12,806 bases of DNA from JAUWOY01 sp034431315 (GTDB lineage Bacteria; Chloroflexota; Anaerolineae; VGOG01): positions 1-12,806 of the forward strand of contig DAOUDK010000114.1 of the NCBI GenBank assembly GCA_034431315.1. Reading direction: 5' to 3'. The notes under the pieces are model-generated. The model was given only the letters and a program-made list of their open reading frames with translations. It was not told the origin of the DNA and did not search any database. Shown in pieces: positions 6,427-12,796 of this stretch. Each line of letters starts with the position of its first letter. Within the stretch, counting starts at the first letter, position 1. Position numbers and translations under genes: made by a program.

Positions 6427-7943
6427 CCGAGCCTTTGATTTTCGAGATCAGTTCGCCAGGCCGAAGGGCAGTGTTCCTGCCAGAGCTCGACGTTCCCGAG
6501 GCTGAACTGCCGGAGGAGCTGCTGCGGGAGGAGCTTCCGCTGCCTGAGGTGAGCGAGGGTGACCTCATGCGCCACTACGTACGCCTCTCCCAGCTCAACC
6601 ACGCCGTGGACACTGGCTTCTACCCGCTTGGCTCCTGCACCATGAAATATAATCCCAAGGTTAACGAGGAGGCGGCGAAGCTGCCCGGCTTCACCCGCAC
6701 CCATCCCTATCAAGACCACTGCACCGTCCAGGGCAACTTGAGGCTCATGTACGAGCTGCAGGAGTACCTGAAGGAGATCGGTGGCTTCGCCGAGGTGAGC
6801 TTGCAGCCGGCGGCGGGGGCTCACGGCGAGTTCACTGGGATCCTGATGATGCGGGCCTATCACGAGGAGCGAGGCGATACCAGGCGCACCAAGGTGCTCA
6901 TCCCCGACTCGGCGCACGGCACCAATCCAGCCTCCTCTGCCATGAGCGGCTACCAGGTGGTGGAGATCAAATCCGACCAGCGGGGCAACGTGGACCTGGA
7001 GGAACTGAGGGCCCACTGCGACGACACAGTTGTCGGCCTGATGCTGACCAACCCCAACACCCTGGGCCTCTTCGAGGAACACGTGCTAGAGGTCACTGAA
7101 ATGGTCCACGGGTGCGGTGGCCTGATGTATGGAGACGGAGCTAACATGAACGCCTTGTTGGGCATCGCCAGGCCCGGCGATCTGGGCTTCGACGTGCTGC
7201 ACTACAACCTCCACAAGACCTTCTCCACCCCCCACGGCGGCGGCGGCCCCGGCTCTGGCCCCGTCGGCGCTTCAGAGCGACTGGCAAAATACCTGCCCGG
7301 CCCGATTGTGCGCCCCCCCTCGGTCCCCCCCAACTTTGGGGGGGAGGTTTTGCCTTCCAACGTCCAACCTCCAACCTCCAACCTCCAACTTTATCACCTG
7401 GAGATGCCTGAAGCCTCCATCGGCCGGGTCAAGGCCTTCTACGGCAACTTTGGCGTATTTATCAAAGCCTACACTTACATCAGGATGCTGGGAGCCGAGG
7501 GCTTGAAGCAGGTCAGTGAGGACGCGGTGTTGGCCGCCAACTACCTGCTGGCCAGGCTCAGGGAGGTTTACCCGCTGACCTACGACCGCACCTGCATGCA
7601 CGAGTTCGTGCTATCGGGGCCTTTGCCGCAGGCCCTTCGACAGGCTCAGGACGCGGCCCCCGAAGTCCACACCGTGGACATAGCCAAGCGGTTGATGGAC
7701 TACGGTTTCCATCCCCCCACCGTCTACTTCCCCCTCATCGTTCCTGAGGCCCTGATGATCGAGCCTACCGAGACCGAGAGCAAGGAGACCCTGGATGCCT
7801 TCGTCGAGGCCATGCTCAAAATTGCTCAGGAAGCCCAGGAGAACCCGGACCTCCTGCACCGAGCACCTCACACCACCCCCGTCACTCGCCTGGACGAGGT
7901 CAGGGCGGCCAGGCGTCCGAAGTTGCGGTGGAAGCCTGTTTAG
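6423..7943 (+). CDS. gcvPB: Glycine dehydrogenase (decarboxylating) subunit 2
   Basis: A 506-residue PLP subunit of glycine decarboxylase, corresponding to the C-terminal half of one-chain P-protein. The Schiff-base lysine is K265 in LHKTFSTPHGGGGPGSGPVG. Other family blocks are FYPLGSCTMKYNP (66-78), LQPAAGAHGEFTG (127-139), IPDSAHGTNPASSA (160-173), YGDGANMNALLG (236-247), SIGRVKAFYGNFG (332-344), HEFVLSG (393-399) and YFPLIVPEALMIEPTETESKE (435-455). It is somewhat longer than the usual ~480-490 residues, and the excess sits in three repeat-derived inserts: a C7/G7 hairpin (about residues 297-308), a heptamer array (312-323) and a CTTCGACAGGCTCAGG-type repeat (about 404-410). All are in variable surface regions by comparison with remembered orthologues. 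Last gene of the gcv block, translationally coupled to gcvPA. The partner gcvL/lpd is not in the window. Confidence 0.95.
   Translation: MTEPLIFEISSPGRRAVFLPELDVPEAELPEELLREELPLPEVSEGDLMRHYVRLSQLNHAVDTGFYPLGSCTMKYNPKVNEEAAKLPGFTRTHPYQDHCTVQGNLRLMYELQEYLKEIGGFAEVSLQPAAGAHGEFTGILMMRAYHEERGDTRRTKVLIPDSAHGTNPASSAMSGYQVVEIKSDQRGNVDLEELRAHCDDTVVGLMLTNPNTLGLFEEHVLEVTEMVHGCGGLMYGDGANMNALLGIARPGDLGFDVLHYNLHKTFSTPHGGGGPGSGPVGASERLAKYLPGPIVRPPSVPPNFGGEVLPSNVQPPTSNLQLYHLEMPEASIGRVKAFYGNFGVFIKAYTYIRMLGAEGLKQVSEDAVLAANYLLARLREVYPLTYDRTCMHEFVLSGPLPQALRQAQDAAPEVHTVDIAKRLMDYGFHPPTVYFPLIVPEALMIEPTETESKETLDAFVEAMLKIAQEAQENPDLLHRAPHTTPVTRLDEVRAARRPKLRWKPV
7313..7347 (+). repeat. C-rich/G-rich hairpin element inside gcvPB
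   Basis: C7 at 7313-7319, then C7 at 7325-7331, a 6-nt loop AACTTT, and G7 at 7338-7344 followed by AGG, which can pair with CCT at 7318-7320. It encodes PPSVPPNFGGE. The element looks like a small palindromic repeat and directly adjoins the heptamer array at 7356. Three 7-base homopolymer runs within 32 bases make it a slippage-prone spot in a coding region. Confidence 0.65.
7356..7390 (-). repeat. Five-unit TCCAACC heptamer array inside gcvPB
   Basis: Five 7-nt units on the + strand: TCCAACG, then three TCCAACC, then TCCAACT (35 nt). They encode residues 312-323 (SNVQPPTSNLQL). It belongs to the same family as the right arm of the 3122-3235 element, and is in the opposite orientation to the gcvPA array. 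Confidence 0.85.
7633..7652 (+). repeat. CTTCGACAGGCTCAGG-type dispersed repeat inside gcvPB
   Basis: CCCTTCGACAGGCTCAGGAC encodes ALRQAQD (404-410), between VLSGPLPQ and VHTVDIAKRL. Orthologous GcvPB proteins that I remember have a shorter stretch here. The motif resembles a dispersed repeat I have met in many unrelated bacterial genomes, so I read it as a small insertion kept in frame. Confidence 0.5.
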
Positions 7944-7956
7944 ACAACATCACATT

Positions 7957-8036
7957 TGTCATTGCGAGCGGAGCGAAGCAATCTCCATGCATGCTAGGGG
8001 ATTGCTTCGGCGCAAACAGCGCGCCTCGCAATGACA
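7957..8036. repeat. 80-nt imperfect palindromic element between gcvPB and the dehydrogenase gene
   Basis: The outer arms TGTCATTGCGAG (7957-7968) and CTCGCAATGACA (8025-8036) are perfect over 12 bp. The inner arms GAAGCAATC (7975-7983) and GATTGCTTC (8000-8008) are perfect over 9 bp. An internal loop separates them, and the apex contains ATGCATGC. This is a classic dispersed palindromic repeat of the type translated as CHCERSEAI... in spurious ORFs. As RNA it would form a long hairpin that could attenuate or stabilise the transcript between gcvPB and the next gene. No T-run follows it, so it is not a canonical terminator. Confidence 0.75.
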
Positions 8037-8065
8037 CATGGGATAAAGTCTAACATTGTCAAATT

Positions 8066-8072
8066 AGAGGGA
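8066..8072 (+). promoter_or_regulatory. Ribosome binding site deciding the TTG start of the dehydrogenase
   Basis: AGAGGGA lies 9 nt upstream of TTG at 8082. The in-frame ATG at 8031 has no such signal and lies inside the right arm of the palindromic element, so the TTG start is preferred. Confidence 0.6.
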
Positions 8073-8081
8073 TGCACTTCA

Positions 8082-9041
8082 TTGCGTGCACTGTTGCTCG
8101 ATGGAAAACTGAAGCTAGTGGATGACTACCCCACGCCAGAGCCGCCACCAGGTGAGGCGCTCATCCGCGTGAACGTGGCCGGAGTGTGCAACACTGACCT
8201 GGAACTGGTGAAGGGATACCACCAGTTCCGAGGTGTTCCCGGCCACGAGTTCGTGGGCGTGGTCGAGTGCGCGCCGGGCGCAGAGGTATGGGAGGGCCGC
8301 CGCGTCGTGGGCGAGATCAATGTTGCTTGCGGCACTTGTCCGACCTGCCGGGCCAACCGCCCCACCCACTGCCCCCATCGCACCACGCTGGGCATCAGTG
8401 GCCGCGACGGAGCTTTCGCCGAGTATCTGACCTTGCCCATCACAAACCTCCATCCCGTGCCCAACGCCATCTCAGACGAGGTCGCTGTCTTCACCGAGCC
8501 GCTGGCCGCCGCCTGTGAGATCGTCCAGCAAGTGCACGTGCGCCCCACAGACCGCGTCATCGTCGTGGGTGACGGCAAACTGGGCCTGCTCTGCGCCCAG
8601 GTGCTGGCTCTCACCAGTTGTGATCTGACCGTGGTGGGGCACCACCCGGAGAAACTGGAAATCGTGGCGCGGCAAGGCATCCCCACAGCGCTGGACGATG
8701 CGGCCGTCGAGGGAGGTGCCGACGTCGTCGTCGAAGCCACCGGTCATCCAGGGGGATACACAACTGCGCGGCGACTCGTCCGCCCCCGGGGCACCGTCGT
8801 GCTGAAATCCACCTACCACGGCTCGCTCGACGCGAATCTGACCATGGTCGTAGTGGATGAGATCACGCTGGTCGGCTCGCGCTGCGGGCCATTCGCCCCC
8901 GCGCTGCGGCTACTGGAGCGGGGGCTGGTGAAGGTAGCCCCTCTGATCCAGGCTCGCTACACCTTCTCCGAGGTGCTTGCCGCCTTCGAGCATGCGGCCC
9001 AGCCTGGAACGCTGAAAGTGTTGGTGGCGCGGGAGGCTTGA
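8082..9041 (+). CDS. Zinc-dependent medium-chain (alcohol/threonine/sorbitol-type) dehydrogenase
   Basis: A 319-residue MDR-superfamily oxidoreductase when started at TTG 8082, giving the typical N-terminus MRALLLDGKLKLVDDYP. An ATG at 8031 would add 17 unlikely residues encoded partly by a palindromic repeat. The catalytic zinc ligands are probably C36 (GVCNTD), H55/E56 (PGHEFVG) and E139 (FTEPLAAAC). The structural zinc site has C83, C86, C89 and C97 (CGTCPTC...THC). The Rossmann motif GDGKLG spans 163-168 and NAD(P)H is the expected coenzyme. The substrate cannot be read from the sequence. It is somewhat shorter than classical threonine dehydrogenase (about 340), and no kbl gene is nearby, so a threonine-to-glycine role is only a possibility suggested by the gcv neighbours. 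It lies 138 nt after gcvPB on the same strand and is followed by a strong hairpin, so it may end the operon. Confidence 0.85.
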   Translation: MRALLLDGKLKLVDDYPTPEPPPGEALIRVNVAGVCNTDLELVKGYHQFRGVPGHEFVGVVECAPGAEVWEGRRVVGEINVACGTCPTCRANRPTHCPHRTTLGISGRDGAFAEYLTLPITNLHPVPNAISDEVAVFTEPLAAACEIVQQVHVRPTDRVIVVGDGKLGLLCAQVLALTSCDLTVVGHHPEKLEIVARQGIPTALDDAAVEGGADVVVEATGHPGGYTTARRLVRPRGTVVLKSTYHGSLDANLTMVVVDEITLVGSRCGPFAPALRLLERGLVKVAPLIQARYTFSEVLAAFEHAAQPGTLKVLVAREA

Positions 9042-9066
9042 CGGATAGAGGGAAGATCGCAATGCA

Positions 9067-9105
9067 AAAGGTTCTGGCGGACTGTTCGCCAGAACCTTTC
9101 GTTTT
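9067..9105 (+). terminator. Perfect 13-bp hairpin terminator between convergent genes
   Basis: The arms AAAGGTTCTGGCG (9067-9079) and CGCCAGAACCTTT (9087-9099) are perfectly complementary around the loop GACTGTT. The short T-tract is TTT, C, G, TTTT. An A-run on the left side (9066-9069) gives a similar short U-tract on the - strand. It probably ends the dehydrogenase transcript and perhaps also the convergent regulator transcript. Confidence 0.8.
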
Positions 9106-9176
9106 GAGGGCCAGTGTACTGATTAATGAGACCATCCAAGCCATACCGCCGCCGGTGGCTCGTTTATCAAGATGGA

Positions 9177-12100
9177 TCAGGTTGCTAACCTGTGACCTTC
9201 AACCTCGCGTACAATCTCCCGATGCGCTGCCACACTCTCCAGGAACGAGCGCCGCATCTCCTCATCCGTAATCCTCGCCGCCCGCTCTTGCAGCAGATCG
9301 TAGGCGGTGGCCAGGATTTCCTGGGCACGGGACTCCTGACGGGCCTTCAGAACGCGGTAACAGGTCAGGTAAACCTGGAAGGGGGCGATGGTGCCGTGTA
9401 ATGTGCCGGTCTCCAGGTGACTCAATATCTCCTCGGCGTGCGCTTGGGCTCGTGCAAGATCCCCCTGAGCCAGGGCAACGCCAGCCAGGCCAGCCAGGGG
9501 TTCCGTCGCCAGGTTGGGCTGGGCCAACTCGCGTCGCAGCGCCACAGAATTCTGGTAGGCCTCGGCCGCCTCCTCCAGCCGTCCCAGCCCTAGCAGCGCG
9601 TGGCCCAGTTTCATCCACATTATCCCTTCCTTCGCCCGATCTCCAATCTCCTGTGCCATCTGCAGCGCGTCCTGGCTGTATTTGAGCGCCGTCTCATGCT
9701 CGCCCAGGTAATGGAAAAGCAGGCCAAGGTTGCCCACCACCAGGTCCTCGGACGCCCGGGCGCCGGTCTCTCGGTGGATGTCCAGGGCCTGCTGGTAATA
9801 CGTTTTGGCCCCGGCGTAAGCACCCAGGTACAGACAGAGATTGCCCAGGTTGGCAAGGGTGACGCCTTCGCCATCTCGGTCCCCAATCTCCTGTTGGGTG
9901 CGTAGCGCTTGCTGGTAATAGATTCTGGCTCCTGCATAATCCCCTTGCTCCACGGCGACGATGCCGAGATTGCCGAGAATGACACCCTGGCGCTGCCGGT
10001 TGCCGGCATTGGCGGCAATGGATAGGGCTTGTTCCAGGTACATTCGGGCTCCGGCATAGTCACCCTGGCGCCAACAAACGCCAGCGAGGCTGTTCAAGCA
10101 ATTCGTTTCCACCGCTTGCGCGGTTAGGGCTGGTCGCTGCGTCGCATCGTCTACCGCCCGGGCCAGGGACAGGGCACGCTCCAGTCGGGTCCGGGCCCTC
10201 TCGTAATCCCCGTGGCGCCAGAGCGCCTCTCCCCAGACACGCGCAGCCCTGGCCTCACATAGCATCTCCTGGGCCGCTTGTGCCAACTCAACGGCAGTCT
10301 GTGCAACTTCGATCGCCCGCGAATACCGCGCCCGGCAGAGCAGAAAGTGGGCCTGCTCGGTAAGCAACCGGCCAGCCACCCGCTGTGCCTCGGCGTCCTT
10401 TGGGGCGAGCGCCAACACGCGCTCGGCTGCACTCTCGAAAGCTACCTCCCCCTCTCGAAAGAGCCCCCTGAGATCACAAAAGCGAGCCAAACCATCGGTG
10501 CTCGCGTCCAGGTCCTGGATCCTGGCCTGGGCCACCGCCCAGCGCCACGCCTCCCAAACGTTGCCCAACTCGACGTAGATTTCGTCCAGGGCCTCTTTTG
10601 AACCCTCTCTCTTGAGGGCCTTGTCTCGTTGCTGGACGAACGAGAGATAAGTGCGGCAGTGCCGCTCTCGGGTCTCCCGCTCCTCCTCAGGCATTTCGGC
10701 CAGCTTCTCAGCCGCATACTCTCTCAGGGTGAGGTGCACGTCCAATCGCCTGGAGGGGGAAGTCTGGAGCAGGGATTTGTCCAGCAGGGAGACCAGTTCC
10801 GACGGGCTGCCCCCAGCGACCTGCCGGGCAGCATCTACCGTAAACCCACCCCGAAAGACGGACAGCCCGTCGAACAGCGCCTGTTCTCTCTCCGACAGCA
10901 GAAGATAAGAATACTCGAACGTCGCCCTCAGGCTGTGCTGTCGTTCGGGGACGTCCGGCTGCGTGCTCCGCAAAGAATCCAGGCTTTGCTCAACCACATC
11001 GGCGATTTGCCAGCAGGGGAACAGGCGCACCCAGACCGCTGCCAGCTCGATGCCCAGGGGCAGCCCGCCGACCAGGCGGCAGATGCGGACGACATGGGTC
11101 AGGTTCTGCGGCGACAGCGTGAAGTCGGGGGCCACCCGGCGTGCGTTCTGCACGAAGAGCTGCACGGCGCTATAGCCCTCTGCCTCCGCCACAGTCGCAG
11201 GGGACTCGGCGGGCACGTCCAGCCCTCCCAGTCGTATGGCCCACTCCCCCTGCAACCCCAGGCGGGCACGGGAGGCGACCAGGATCTTGACCTGCGGCGC
11301 CCCGCGCAGGATGTCCCGCAGCAGAGGGGCGCCGTCCACCAGGTGCTCGAGGCTGTCCAGGATCAGCAACAGCTCCTTGGGCCGCAAGAAGTCAACCAGT
11401 TGCGCCGCCTCCAGGGGACCGCCGCCCGCCTGGAGGTCCAACGCGGCCGCCAGCGCATCAAGCAGTCCCTCTGCCGCCGGCGCCTCGGCCAGGGGGACGA
11501 ACCACACGCCATCGTGCCAGAGGGGGGGTTGCCCAGCGGCGATCTCCAGCGCCAGGCGCGTCTTGCCGCTGCCACCGGGACCGTGCAGGGTGAGCAGCCG
11601 CTGCTCCTGGCCGGACAGGGAATCGGCGATCTGTTTTCGCTCGGCTTCCCGCCCGACGAATGGCGTGGAGGGCGTTGGCAGCAGAGCCACCGGGGTGCAG
11701 GGCTGCGTGTCCGGCAGCGTGCCGGCGCGGATCTGCTCCACCAGGGCCAGGGTTTCGTCTTCGGGCTCGAGTCCCAGCTCGTCGGCCAGCGCCTGGCGAA
11801 AGGCCCGGTAGTGCTGCAAGGCGGCGTTGCGCCCGTCGCTCAACGTCAGAGCGCGCAGCAACAACTGCTGGGCCGCTTCGTTCCAGGGGTCCAGGTGCAG
11901 CAGCCGCCGGGCGTACTGGCGCGCCGCTTTGGGGTCGCCGCGCGACAGGTGTGCGCCGGCCAGCGCGTGGAGGGCGGCACAGGCCTGCTGTCCCAGTTGC
12001 TCCCGCTGGATCAACAGCCACTCATCAAAGGCCGAACTGCCGGCCGGGTGAAGGTTCGCCATCAAGTCCCCCCGGTAGTACTCACTTGCCTGGGCGAGCT

Positions 12101-12524
12101 GCGATACGCAGGTGAGGCAGGCCTCCAGCCGGCGGTGAGGGTGACGTCGCGTGTTGGCCAGAAGAGTCGTGAACGCTGCCACGTCCAGCCAGAAGTCACT
12201 TTGGGAGTTGAACTGGATCGTCCATCGGCCGGCGATCAGGTGAGGAGGACTAGCTCTCCGATCGCCGATGGCGCGGCGCAAGCGGGAGAGCACCTGTCGC
12301 AGGTTCTGCCGGGCTTGCTCCTCGGGCTGGTCGGGCCAAAAGAGCGCGGCCAGGGCCGCTCGTGAGTGCGGTCGGTGTGCTTCTATGGCCAGGTAGGCCA
12401 GCAGCGCCAGGGCCTTTTGAGCTTTCTTGAGCCCCATCACGGCCTCACCGTTCACCAACACCTGGGGTGGGCCAAGAAGCAACAACACCAACCGCGCACA
12501 TTCGTGCGATGACTCAATTATCAT
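9177..12524 (-). CDS. SARP-type transcriptional regulator: winged helix + BTAD + NB-ARC ATPase + TPR repeats
   Basis: A large cytosolic signal-integrating activator of 1115 residues from ATG 12524. Residue numbers below count from the upstream GTG at 12584; subtract 20 for this start. An OmpR-like winged-helix domain lies at about 30-120 (LKKAQKALALLAYLAIE, LRQVLSRLRRAIGD). A bacterial activation (BTAD) domain lies at about 125-290 (SSAFDEWLLIQREQL, YRAFRQALADELGLEPEDET). An NB-ARC/STAND ATPase lies at about 305-620, with Walker A GPGGSGKT (335-342), Walker B LLLILD (405-410), sensor-like ILVASRARLG and GLPLGIELA. TPRs fill about 740-1050, six of them in an exact 40-residue register (G at 841, 881, 921, 961, 1001, 1041). 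The layout resembles AfsR. STAND proteins usually switch on when a ligand or partner binds the repeats. The ATG at 12524 is favoured because GGGGG (12532-12536) lies 7 nt upstream; GTG 12584 and ATG 12530 lack a spaced Shine-Dalgarno. The target genes are not shown, and the divergent gene at 12797 is the natural candidate. Confidence 0.88.
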   Translation of the reverse strand: MIIESSHECARLVLLLLGPPQVLVNGEAVMGLKKAQKALALLAYLAIEAHRPHSRAALAALFWPDQPEEQARQNLRQVLSRLRRAIGDRRASPPHLIAGRWTIQFNSQSDFWLDVAAFTTLLANTRRHPHRRLEACLTCVSQLAQASEYYRGDLMANLHPAGSSAFDEWLLIQREQLGQQACAALHALAGAHLSRGDPKAARQYARRLLHLDPWNEAAQQLLLRALTLSDGRNAALQHYRAFRQALADELGLEPEDETLALVEQIRAGTLPDTQPCTPVALLPTPSTPFVGREAERKQIADSLSGQEQRLLTLHGPGGSGKTRLALEIAAGQPPLWHDGVWFVPLAEAPAAEGLLDALAAALDLQAGGGPLEAAQLVDFLRPKELLLILDSLEHLVDGAPLLRDILRGAPQVKILVASRARLGLQGEWAIRLGGLDVPAESPATVAEAEGYSAVQLFVQNARRVAPDFTLSPQNLTHVVRICRLVGGLPLGIELAAVWVRLFPCWQIADVVEQSLDSLRSTQPDVPERQHSLRATFEYSYLLLSEREQALFDGLSVFRGGFTVDAARQVAGGSPSELVSLLDKSLLQTSPSRRLDVHLTLREYAAEKLAEMPEEERETRERHCRTYLSFVQQRDKALKREGSKEALDEIYVELGNVWEAWRWAVAQARIQDLDASTDGLARFCDLRGLFREGEVAFESAAERVLALAPKDAEAQRVAGRLLTEQAHFLLCRARYSRAIEVAQTAVELAQAAQEMLCEARAARVWGEALWRHGDYERARTRLERALSLARAVDDATQRPALTAQAVETNCLNSLAGVCWRQGDYAGARMYLEQALSIAANAGNRQRQGVILGNLGIVAVEQGDYAGARIYYQQALRTQQEIGDRDGEGVTLANLGNLCLYLGAYAGAKTYYQQALDIHRETGARASEDLVVGNLGLLFHYLGEHETALKYSQDALQMAQEIGDRAKEGIMWMKLGHALLGLGRLEEAAEAYQNSVALRRELAQPNLATEPLAGLAGVALAQGDLARAQAHAEEILSHLETGTLHGTIAPFQVYLTCYRVLKARQESRAQEILATAYDLLQERAARITDEEMRRSFLESVAAHREIVREVEGHRLAT
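9435..10094 (-). repeat. 120-bp-period TPR-coding repeats in the regulator gene
   Basis: Six TPR units follow one another at exactly 40 residues (120 nt). The closest units share whole phrases (GDYAGARIYYQQAL, GAYAGAKTYYQQAL, GDYAGARMYLEQAL). The DNA is similar too: the phrase around 9791 recurs around 9911. This points to amplification of units within the gene. Confidence 0.6.
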
Positions 12525-12577
12525 ATCCATTCCCCCAACTTCTAACCAATTGAAAAACAGGCTTGCCAACCACGTTC

Positions 12578-12611
12578 CTGTCACGCTGGTGTCACGCTGA
12601 TGTGGTATAAC
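12578..12611 (+). promoter_or_regulatory. Candidate SARP operator-promoter (two 11-bp-spaced heptamers plus TATAAC)
   Basis: CTGTCACGCTG (12578-12588) is followed at once by GTGTCACGCTG (12589-12599), 10 of 11 bases identical. The core heptamer GTCACGC therefore recurs at 11 bp (12580-12586 and 12591-12597). Exactly 8 bp after the second heptamer lies TATAAC (12606-12611), a good -10, with no consensus -35. SARPs such as AfsR bind paired direct repeats about one helical turn apart whose downstream copy is 8 bp from the -10. If this promoter is real, transcription starts near 12618 and leads into the gene at 12797. A SARP gene lies adjacent. Inference from geometry only. Confidence 0.45.
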
Positions 12612-12619
12612 ATGACTAA

Positions 12620-12637
12620 GCGAACCGTTGAGTTCGC
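12620..12637. promoter_or_regulatory. Inverted repeat GCGAAC-N6-GTTCGC between the two putative start sites
   Basis: A 6-bp perfect inverted repeat with a 6-nt centre, placed just downstream of the predicted start sites on both strands. It could be a repressor operator or a small 5'-UTR hairpin. A repeat this short can occur by chance. Confidence 0.3.
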
Positions 12638-12646
12638 GCCTGCCTA

Positions 12647-12675
12647 ATTATAGCATTACTGAGTATTCTGTACAA
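12647..12675 (-). promoter_or_regulatory. Sigma-70 promoter of the SARP regulator gene
   Basis: On the - strand, TTGTAC (12675-12670), a 17-nt spacer and a perfect TATAAT (12652-12647). Transcription would start near 12640 and leave a leader of about 115 nt before ATG 12524. That leader would contain the tandem 11-bp repeats. Confidence 0.65.
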
Positions 12676-12783
12676 GAACACGACAATGGAGGGATTTCGA
12701 AGCAAAACGGGGTAGGAAAATCAACCCCAGGATTCTGGCTTCCAATCTTAGCAAAATTGGGGGAGAATAGGGCATCTCATATC

Positions 12784-12792
12784 AAGGAGGTG
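12784..12792 (+). promoter_or_regulatory. Strong ribosome binding site of the gene at the right edge
   Basis: AAGGAGGTG, a near-perfect Shine-Dalgarno sequence. Its GGAGG core ends 6 nt before the ATG at 12797, which marks a genuine translation start. Confidence 0.8.
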
Positions 12793-12796
12793 CTCT

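Noticed and set aside
8031..8081. ATG 8031 as the dehydrogenase start
   Set aside because: It lies in the arm of a palindromic repeat, lacks a ribosome binding site and adds residues not typical of the family; TTG 8082 is better.
10629..12365. 578-codon open frame on the + strand
   Set aside because: Antisense to the SARP/NB-ARC coding region, which has clear Walker motifs; low-complexity Q/G/R-rich translation is typical of a shadow frame.
12525..12584. GTG at 12584 as the regulator start
   Set aside because: It has no Shine-Dalgarno sequence and lies within the tandem 11-bp repeats; ATG 12524 has GGGGG at good spacing.
12709..12728. Small inverted repeat GGGGT...ACCCC in the divergent leader
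   Set aside because: Five-base arms with a 10-base loop and no supporting context; too weak to call an operator or RNA element.
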